DNA of 18,729 nucleotides, from assembly GCA_050250795.1 (NCBI GenBank), contig JBFWNZ010000033.1, forward strand, positions 1 through 18,729, given 5' to 3'. Made by a program: the position numbers and the translations under genes. The notes under the pieces are model-generated. The model had not been told where the DNA came from. It searched no databases and worked only from the letters and a program-made list of their open reading frames with translations. This stretch comes from JBFWNZ01 sp050250795. GTDB lineage: Bacteria; Pseudomonadota; Alphaproteobacteria; UBA8366. Of the stretch, positions 13,315-18,729 are shown piece after piece. Each line of letters begins with the position of its first letter. Position 1 is the first letter of the stretch.

Positions 13315-15285
13315 ATGCCCTTGCGCACGCGCCTCGTCCTGCTGGTCTCGCTCAGCGTCGGCATCGGCATCCTGGCCACGGCCGCGGTGCTGGGCTTCCT
13401 CGCCTGGCGCAGCATCCTCGATCAGGCCGAGGATCAGGGCACGGTCATGGCGCGGATGTTCGCGCAGAGCGCGGCCGTCAGCGACCAGGTCCTGACCGAA
13501 GTCGAGACGATCATCGAACGCGAGATGACCGCGCAGGGCCTGCTGGCGAGCCATCTCGCCGACATCGCGGAGAATGCCGGCCTCGCTCCGCAGACGCTCA
13601 ACCGGCGGCTGGCCGAGATCGTCGCGCGCTCCGCCATCGACGACATCTGGATTTCCGACGCGTCGGGAAAGGTTCTGGCTCATTCCGACGACGACAGGCC
13701 GAACGACGAGACGGTGACGGCGGCGTCCGGCCTGCCCCGGCCATCCGTTCAGCGGCTGCTCGACGGATCGGCCTTCACGCTGCCGCTGGGCGTGGGACAA
13801 CAGGCGTTCGGCGGCGCGCCGACGCGCTATGTCGGGGTCCGCGGCGTCGATAGACAGCGCGCCGTCCTGATCGGCCGCGAGCAAAGCCACCTGGCGCGCC
13901 TGTCCCAGACCCAGGGCGTGCAGCGCCTGATCGAGGCCCTGCTGCAGGACGGTTCGGTCGAGGGGCTGTGGGTCTTCGACGCCGAAGGCGAAATCGTCGC
14001 GAACGGCTTCGCCCCGCCCGAGGCGAACCATCCGGCGCTGAGCCCGGCGGAGATGGCACAGGTTCAGGGCGCGCTAGGCGGTGAACCGCCCAAGGCGGTC
14101 CTCGGCAAGCATTGGATCAGCGTCGCGGCCGCCATGCCCGGCGCCTATGGGCTGCCGGCGGGGGTGACGCTTGCCCGCATGCCGACGGCGCCGCTGGATG
14201 CCCTGCTGGCCGACTATCTGCGTCTCGGCGGCGCGATGGCGCTGGCGGCGCTGCTGGCCGGCATCGCGGTTTCCGTGATCGCGGCCCGGCGGATCGCCGA
14301 TCCCGTCGGGCGGATCGCCACCGCGGCGGCGGCCGTGGACGCCCGCAGCTTCGTGCCGGGATCGCTCGCCCCCGTCACGACCCGGCGCGACGAACTGGGC
14401 GACCTCGCCCGCACATTCGAGACGATGGCCGAGCAGGTCTTCGCCCGCGAGGAGGAACTGGAACGCCAGGTCCGGCAGCGCACCATCGAATTGCAGCACA
14501 AGAACGAGCAGCTGGAGGAAGCGAAGCGGACGCTGGAAGCCGATCTGGAACTGGCCAAGGTGATGCAGGCCACGATCCTGCCGCAGGAATTCCCCCAGGA
14601 TCGCGGCTGGAGCGGCACCGCCTACATGACGCCGGCCCTGCAGATGGCGGGCGACTTCTACGACTTCTTCCCGCTCGACGAGGACCGCACCGGCCTCGTC
14701 ATCGCCGACGTCTCCGGCAAGGGCGTGGCGCCTGCCTTCTTCATGGCGGTGTCGCGGACCGCCCTCCAGGATGCCGCCCGCCATACGCCGGACCCCGGCG
14801 ACGCCCTGGTGGCGGCCAACGACCGCTTGTGCGAACAGAACCCTCTGGAGCTGTTCGTCACCGTCTTCTACGCCGTGGTCAACCAGCGCAGCGGCCACGT
14901 CGTCTACGCCAATGGCGGCCACAACCCGCCCTATCTGGTGGCCGCCGGCAAGCCGCCCCGCGCCCTGCCGCGTACCGGCGGCATGGCATTGGGCGTCATG
15001 GACGGACTGCCGTATGCCGCGGCCGAACTGACCCTTTCACCCGGCGAGGCGCTGTTCCTGTTCACCGACGGCATTTCCGAGGCCATGAACCCGGAGGGCG
15101 AGGAATTCGGCGAAGAGCGCCTGGAAGCCGTGCTGGCCGCCGCATCCGACCTCGCGGTCGATGCCATGCTGGAGCGCGTGACGGCCGCGGTGCGCGAATT
15201 CGCGGGGACGGCCCCGCAATCGGACGACATCACCTGCCTTGTCGTGCGGTATGCCGGCGGACGTCTCGAACTCGCGCCGCCCTGA
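13315..15285 (+). CDS. Membrane-bound PP2C/SpoIIE-type Ser/Thr phosphatase with periplasmic sensor and HAMP
   Basis: This is an RsbU-like phosphatase that should dephosphorylate a STAS anti-sigma-antagonist. TM1 is at about 7-30. A large periplasmic domain (31-302) contains two repeats of a Cache/PAS-like strand pattern (DDIWISDASGKVLAHS and EGLWVFDAEGEIVANG). TM2 (304-324) leads to a HAMP domain (about 325-378), a coiled coil (378-418) and the catalytic domain (440-646). Metal-binding acids are present: Asp447/Asp450 (AGDFYDFF), Asp465 (ADVSGKG), Asp585 (FTDGISEA) and Asp637/638 (SDDIT), so it should be active. AGGAG lies 6-7 nt before ATG 13315. It follows a GltI-like binding-protein gene by 9 nt and precedes the STAS gene by 68 nt, so the periplasmic input probably relates to the binding proteins; that is inference. 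Confidence 0.95.
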   Translation: MPLRTRLVLLVSLSVGIGILATAAVLGFLAWRSILDQAEDQGTVMARMFAQSAAVSDQVLTEVETIIEREMTAQGLLASHLADIAENAGLAPQTLNRRLAEIVARSAIDDIWISDASGKVLAHSDDDRPNDETVTAASGLPRPSVQRLLDGSAFTLPLGVGQQAFGGAPTRYVGVRGVDRQRAVLIGREQSHLARLSQTQGVQRLIEALLQDGSVEGLWVFDAEGEIVANGFAPPEANHPALSPAEMAQVQGALGGEPPKAVLGKHWISVAAAMPGAYGLPAGVTLARMPTAPLDALLADYLRLGGAMALAALLAGIAVSVIAARRIADPVGRIATAAAAVDARSFVPGSLAPVTTRRDELGDLARTFETMAEQVFAREEELERQVRQRTIELQHKNEQLEEAKRTLEADLELAKVMQATILPQEFPQDRGWSGTAYMTPALQMAGDFYDFFPLDEDRTGLVIADVSGKGVAPAFFMAVSRTALQDAARHTPDPGDALVAANDRLCEQNPLELFVTVFYAVVNQRSGHVVYANGGHNPPYLVAAGKPPRALPRTGGMALGVMDGLPYAAAELTLSPGEALFLFTDGISEAMNPEGEEFGEERLEAVLAAASDLAVDAMLERVTAAVREFAGTAPQSDDITCLVVRYAGGRLELAPP

Positions 15286-15353
15286 GGGTCGCCCGCGAGC
15301 ATCCGCCATGCTAGCCTTGATGCAAGGACAATCAACGCAGAGCGACGCGCGCG

Positions 15354-15686
15354 ATGAGCACTTCCGTCACCACAGTCGGTACCGTTCTGGTCGTCCAGCC
15401 CTCGGGCAAGATCGACAGCGGCAATGCCAAGGCCTTCGAATCCGAGCTTCTGGGTCATCTCGACGGCGCGAACAAGCTTCTGGTGGACTTCGCCGCGCTC
15501 GATTTCGTCAGTAGCGCGGGCCTGCGCGTGCTGCTGATGGCGGCGAAGCGCGCCAAGGCATCGGGCAAGGGACTTGCGCTGTGCGCCCTCAATGGCAGCA
15601 TCCGCGAGGTCTTCGAGGTCAGCGGCTTCGTGCAGCTATTCGCCATCCATCCCGGCCGCGACGAGGCCCTGGCCGCGCTGGGCTGA
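15354..15686 (+). CDS. STAS-domain anti-sigma-factor antagonist (RsbV/SpoIIAA-like)
   Basis: This 110-residue single-domain cytoplasmic protein has the STAS fold: VLVVQPSGKIDSGNAKAF, then LLVDFAALDFVSSAGLRVLL. The conserved Ser pair (53-54) in VSSAGLR contains the phosphorylation site. The C-terminal half includes LALCALNGSIREVFEVSGF. In partner switching, a HATPase kinase phosphorylates this Ser and a PP2C phosphatase reverses it; the dephosphorylated form binds the kinase and frees its other target. All three parts are in this window, with the phosphatase immediately upstream and the kinase convergent just downstream. The start has a poor Shine-Dalgarno. A small CCTTG/CAAGG hairpin sits in the 68-nt gap before it. 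The final target, such as a sigma factor, is not in the window. Confidence 0.95.
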   Translation: MSTSVTTVGTVLVVQPSGKIDSGNAKAFESELLGHLDGANKLLVDFAALDFVSSAGLRVLLMAAKRAKASGKGLALCALNGSIREVFEVSGFVQLFAIHPGRDEALAALG

Positions 15687-15700
15687 CGGGCAGCCGCCCG
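15687..15700. terminator. Short convergent stem-loop between the STAS and kinase genes
   Basis: CGGGC and GCCCG pair around loop AGCC, starting directly after the STAS stop codon and ending 4 nt before the kinase stop on the other strand. The stem is only 5 bp and no T-run follows, so it is a weak candidate for a shared 3'-end structure. Confidence 0.35.
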
Positions 15701-15704
15701 GGGA

Positions 15705-16103
15705 TCAATCCAGCGCGAGTTCCATCCGCAGGCGGTTCATCCCGTCCGCATGCCGATAGGACACGGACGACATCAGCGTCCGGACAAGGTGGATACCCAG
15801 CCCGCCGATGGGGCGTTCGTCGATTCCCGATTCCAAATCGGGCTTCGGTGCATGTGTCGGATCGAAGGGGGCGCCGTCATCGGCGAGTTCCGCGATCAGG
15901 CGCCCCTCCTCCACCGCCAGCGTCAGTACCAGACGCTGCGCCCCGCCATAGGACACGGCGTTGAACGCAAGGTCGTCCAACGCCATCCGCAGCCGATTGA
16001 GCGCCAGTTCGGGCAGGGCTTCCGCCGCGAACGCTTCCGCCACCGCGATCAGCCGTTCGACGGCCTGATCGTCGCCGACGGTTTCGGCCTGTATCCGGCT
16101 CAT
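15705..16103 (-). CDS. HATPase-domain anti-sigma-type serine kinase (RsbW-like)
   Basis: This small cytoplasmic GHKL ATPase of 132 residues is expected to phosphorylate the STAS protein. The N box is ALDDLAFNAVSYGG (Asp44, Asn48), the G1 box is LADDGAPFDP (Asp76, Gly77), and the G2 box is IGGLGIHLVR (99-108). The C-terminal strand is MNRLRMELALD. All ATP-binding motifs are intact. The start ATG 16103 overlaps the amidase stop (ATGA), implying translational coupling to that gene, not to the STAS/phosphatase operon. The open frame extends to 16388 but lies inside the amidase. The gene is tail-to-tail with the STAS gene, 18 nt apart. It may hold a sigma factor or another output protein; that partner is unknown. 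Confidence 0.93.
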   Translation of the reverse strand: MSRIQAETVGDDQAVERLIAVAEAFAAEALPELALNRLRMALDDLAFNAVSYGGAQRLVLTLAVEEGRLIAELADDGAPFDPTHAPKPDLESGIDERPIGGLGIHLVRTLMSSVSYRHADGMNRLRMELALD

Positions 16104-17503
16104 GCGACCGGTCCGTAGGGAGCCGGCGGAACCGGGCCGGCGCCCGACACGCCCTCGAACGCGGCCGCCGCGCGCAGCAGCAGCGGCTCCGCGTCCAGCG
16201 GCGCCATGATCTGTAATCCCAGTGGCATGCCCTGCGGATCGCACCCCATCGGGATGCTGATCGCCGGAATGCCCGCATAGTTCGCCGGAATCGTATAGGT
16301 GCCGGCATTCTCGGGGATCGCGCCGTCGAAGGCGAAGGCGGCCTGGGGCGTGGTCGGCGAGAGCAGCAGATCCACACCCTCGAAGCACCGCTCCAGCGCG
16401 AAGGCCCCCACCGCGATCGTGCGGTCGGCGCGCATCGACTGCTGCGCCGTCGCCCGCAGGCCGAAGTCGAGGAACCCCTGCATGGCCGGCGAGAAGCGGT
16501 CCGGCGCCTCGCGATACAGCGCCCCACGAATGAACGCCGCCTCAACCTCGACCCGCACGAATCCGGCCCGCCGCCCCGCCACCATGCGATAGCCGGGCAT
16601 TTCGACCGGAACGACCTCGGCGCCCAGCGTCCGCAAGCGATCCTGCGCGGCGGCGAAGGCGGCCGCGACGGCGGGGTCGGCCGGCTCCTCGTCGAAGGTC
16701 CGCACGATGCCGAGACGAAGCCCGTCGAGACGCCCGGCCGTCGCGTCGAGTGCCGGCAGCGGCCGCCTGCGCGATTCCGTGCAGGCCGGATCGAACCCGC
16801 GCATGGCATCCAGCAGCAATGCGGCATCGCCGACCGTGCGGGCCAGCGGCCCGATATGGTCCAGGCTGTAGCTGAGCGGCACCACACCGCGCGTGCTGAC
16901 GAGGCCGTAGCTGGCCTTCAATCCGACGACGCCGCAATAGGACGCCGGAATGCGGATGGAGCCCCCGGTATCCGTGCCGAGCGCTGCACAGCACAGCCCC
17001 GCCGCCACCGCGGCGCCCGATCCGCCGCTCGATCCGCCCGGCGACCGGCCGGGCCGGTACGGGTTGATGACAAAGCCGAAATGGGCGTTGTCGCTGGCCG
17101 CACCCAGCGCGCCCTCTTGCATGTTGAGCTTGCCCAGGATGATGGCGCCGGCCGCCTTCAGGCGCCGGACCGCCTCGGCATCCTCGGCCGGAATGCGCCA
17201 GGGCGATCCGCCGAAACCGTTGCTGGTCGGCACCCCGGCGAGATCGATGTTGTCCTTGAGCGCAATCGGGATGCCGTCGAGCGGGCCCCGGCAGCGCCCT
17301 GCGGCGCGCCGTCCGTCCGACTCGCGCGCGGCCGCCATCGCCGCATCGGCCGTCAGGGCCGTGAAGCAATTCAGCGCCCGCCCCACCCCATCGATGCGCT
17401 CGATCATATGGGCGACGAGGCGTTCCGCGGTCAGTGCCCCTGCCGCAAGCCGTTCGCTCGCCTGCGCGATCGACAGAAATGCGATACTCCGGTCGTCCCC
17501 CAT
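16100..17503 (-). CDS. Amidase-signature family hydrolase
   Basis: This serine hydrolase of the amidase signature family cleaves amide bonds; members include acylamide amidases and GatA-like proteins. The Ser-cisSer-Lys triad is visible: Lys83 in IALKDNIDLAG, cis-Ser158 in SPGGSSGGSGAAVA, and nucleophile Ser182 in GTDTGGSIRIP. Length is 467 residues, normal for the family, with no membrane segment or signal peptide seen. The substrate is not predictable; there is no gatB/gatC nearby, so a GatA role in tRNA amidation is unlikely. ATG 17503 is preceded by a purine-rich GAGAGAGA. The last four bases overlap the start of the HATPase kinase, which is therefore probably in the same transcript. Why a metabolic amidase is coupled to an anti-sigma kinase is unclear. 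Confidence 0.93.
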   Translation of the reverse strand: MGDDRSIAFLSIAQASERLAAGALTAERLVAHMIERIDGVGRALNCFTALTADAAMAAARESDGRRAAGRCRGPLDGIPIALKDNIDLAGVPTSNGFGGSPWRIPAEDAEAVRRLKAAGAIILGKLNMQEGALGAASDNAHFGFVINPYRPGRSPGGSSGGSGAAVAAGLCCAALGTDTGGSIRIPASYCGVVGLKASYGLVSTRGVVPLSYSLDHIGPLARTVGDAALLLDAMRGFDPACTESRRRPLPALDATAGRLDGLRLGIVRTFDEEPADPAVAAAFAAAQDRLRTLGAEVVPVEMPGYRMVAGRRAGFVRVEVEAAFIRGALYREAPDRFSPAMQGFLDFGLRATAQQSMRADRTIAVGAFALERCFEGVDLLLSPTTPQAAFAFDGAIPENAGTYTIPANYAGIPAISIPMGCDPQGMPLGLQIMAPLDAEPLLLRAAAAFEGVSGAGPVPPAPYGPVA

Positions 17504-17597
17504 TCCATTCTCTCTCGCTGCGCGGGCCCCCGACGCTAGTGAATGACAACCCCCTTGGAAAGAGAGGACAATCGGGCGGTTGCCGAATGACGATGAG

Positions 17598-17627
17598 ATT
17601 ATCCCGCTGCCGGTTCAGTTTTACGAA
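17598..17627 (-). promoter_or_regulatory. Weak promoter-like hexamers for the amidase-kinase operon
   Basis: On the minus strand GATAAT (17603-17598) lies 18 nt after TTCGTA (17627-17622), about 95 nt upstream of the amidase start. The -10 is good and the -35 is poor. An inverted repeat CAGTTT/AAACTG (17616-17621, 17637-17642) overlaps the -35. This is a guess from hexamers only. Confidence 0.22.
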
Positions 17628-17683
17628 CGGGTAACCAAACTGCGATAGAAACGGATACGGTCCGGAGTTACCGGCACCGTCTC

Positions 17684-17690
17684 AAGGGAG
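17684..17690 (+). promoter_or_regulatory. Strong Shine-Dalgarno AAGGGAG fixing a GTG start
   Basis: AAGGGAG lies 5 nt before the GTG at 17696. No ATG in that frame lies between it and the first membrane helix, so the ribosome-binding site decides the start. Confidence 0.7.
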
Positions 17691-17695
17691 AATAC

Positions 17696-18729
17696 GTGCA
17701 GACGGAACCGCCGACCGCATCGACCGCCCCCTCCGGCCCCGGACATTTGTCGCGGCGGCTGTCCGGGCATGGCGTCCTGCTGATCGTGCTCGCGGTCCTG
17801 ATCGCGACCAGCGCCATTCTCTACAACAGCCTGCACCGCCTCGATTCCGCCGCGAGCGGCGTGCGTCAGACCCTCCAGGCACGCCAGCTGATGGCCGAGG
17901 TTCTGAGCGTTCTGACGGATGCGGAAACCGGCCAGCGCGGCTTTCTCGTCACCTCGGACCATCGCTACCTGGCACCCTATCATCAGGCCCATGTGGTGCT
18001 GGATCAGAAGCTCGCCGCCTTGCGCCAGCACATCAGCGACAATCCGGATCATGTCGAGCGGCTGGACCGGATTCATAGCCTGTCGAAGGAAAAGCTGGGC
18101 GAACTGGCCTCCGTCGTGGCGGTGCATGTCCAGGAAGGGGCGGACGCGTCGCGGCAACTGGTTCAGGAGGATCGCGGGCGGGTCATCATGGACGAGATCC
18201 GCAAGCTGGTCCAAACCATGGATGCGGAGAAGAGCCAGCTTCTCGAAGAACGCGACCGTATCTACGAGGACGAGAAGCGCACGACCGCCACGGCCCTCGC
18301 GGTCTTCCTGGGCACGGCCCTGCTGCTGCTGGGCGCGCTGTATTCCATGATGCGGCGCGAGGTACGGCGACGCAGCGAGATGGCCGCCGCCCATGCCGAC
18401 TATACGGCCAATCTCGACCGCAGCATGCGGACCCTGGAGCGTGAGCGCAACGAAATCGCGACGCTCAACGAGACCGGCAATTTCCTGCAAAGCTGCAATT
18501 CGCTGGACGAGGTCGCACGCCTCGTCAGCCCGTTCATGCAATCGCTGTTCCCGGGCCATGACGGCGCCTTGTACCTGTTCGCCGCCTCGCGCAACCAGCT
18601 CTTGCGCCTCGCCTCATGGGGCATCGGCAATGCGGTCGACGTCTTCGTGCCCGACCATTGCTGGGCCCTGCGGCGCGGACAGCGCCATCGCTATCGCATC
18701 GAAGGCACGACGCCGCCCTGCTCGCATTT
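17696..18729 (+). CDS. CHASE3-GAF membrane sensor protein (3' end outside window)
   Basis: This is the N-terminal part of a membrane signalling protein; 344 codons are visible with no stop. TM1 is at about 27-44. The extracytoplasmic CHASE3 domain (about 45-195) has the hallmark DAETGQRGFLVTSDHRYLAPY from residue 75. TM2 (199-217) is followed by a basic coiled coil (218-255). A GAF domain starts near LNETGNFLQSCNSLDEV (257-273) and contains ALYLFAASRNQLLRLASWG and the CWALRRGQ motif (322-329) common in GAF domains of diguanylate cyclases. The output domain (GGDEF, histidine kinase or phosphatase) is outside the window, so the activity is unknown; GGDEF is my best guess. The start is GTG, set by a strong ribosome-binding site. 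It is divergent from the amidase-kinase pair. Confidence 0.88.
   Translation, partial: MQTEPPTASTAPSGPGHLSRRLSGHGVLLIVLAVLIATSAILYNSLHRLDSAASGVRQTLQARQLMAEVLSVLTDAETGQRGFLVTSDHRYLAPYHQAHVVLDQKLAALRQHISDNPDHVERLDRIHSLSKEKLGELASVVAVHVQEGADASRQLVQEDRGRVIMDEIRKLVQTMDAEKSQLLEERDRIYEDEKRTTATALAVFLGTALLLLGALYSMMRREVRRRSEMAAAHADYTANLDRSMRTLERERNEIATLNETGNFLQSCNSLDEVARLVSPFMQSLFPGHDGALYLFAASRNQLLRLASWGIGNAVDVFVPDHCWALRRGQRHRYRIEGTTPPCSH

Noticed and set aside
13030..14031. Minus-strand open frame opposite the binding protein and phosphatase
   Set aside because: It is an antisense shadow without motifs, crossing two well-supported plus-strand genes.
16104..16388. Upstream extension of the HATPase kinase frame
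   Set aside because: It lies wholly inside the amidase gene in another frame, and the conserved domain starts at 16103.
17567..17592. EcfG-like pair GGAAA ... GGTT in the amidase/CHASE3 intergenic region
   Set aside because: Both elements deviate from consensus (GGAAC, CGTT), so chance is as likely.

Overview
The window is GC-rich and densely packed. Its gene content (alpha-carbonic anhydrase, SpoIIE-type phosphatase with STAS and HATPase partner-switching proteins, CHASE3 sensor, HME-type RND pump) suggests an alphaproteobacterium, perhaps Rhodospirillales or Acetobacterales. That placement is inference, because no rRNA or phylogenetic marker is present. I see no tRNA, rRNA, CRISPR array, IS element or phage gene.

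Region 1 (1-8379), metal homeostasis. On the minus strand an operon runs from a ZnuA-like metal-binding protein (3990-3031), through an overlapping ABC-3 permease, into a CzcA/CusA-family RND pump that leaves the window at base 1. No ABC ATPase lies between them. Divergent from it is a small His-rich, membrane-anchored periplasmic protein (4124-4759). This converges on a second minus-strand operon holding the RND periplasmic adaptor (6745-5288) and two small membrane-type proteins. Divergent from the adaptor are a secreted protein of unknown function and a CDF-family (CzcD/ZitB-like) exporter with a His-rich N-terminus. No outer-membrane factor and no metalloregulator gene is present.

Region 2 (8376-9309). 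A Tat-exported alpha-carbonic anhydrase, itself a zinc enzyme, sits tail-to-tail with the CDF exporter.

Region 3 (9310-15686) is a tight plus-strand operon: methyltransferase, amino-acid-binding protein fused to an ABC permease, second permease, soluble GltI-like binding protein, membrane-bound PP2C/SpoIIE phosphatase with a periplasmic sensor, and a STAS anti-sigma-antagonist. There is no ATPase gene, and both permease domains appear to have lost the EAA coupling loop that normally docks the ATPase. I read this as a candidate ligand-sensing complex that drives a partner-switching cascade, not a working importer. It is the most interesting feature of the window.

Region 4 (15705-18729). The matching HATPase (RsbW-like) kinase lies on the opposite strand, tail-to-tail with the STAS gene, and its start codon overlaps the stop of an amidase gene (ATGA). 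After a divergent intergenic region a CHASE3-GAF signalling protein begins at a GTG codon and runs off the right edge.

All three convergent gene junctions (4759/4767, 8365/8376, 15686/15705) carry a short GC-rich hairpin at or immediately beside the stop codons.
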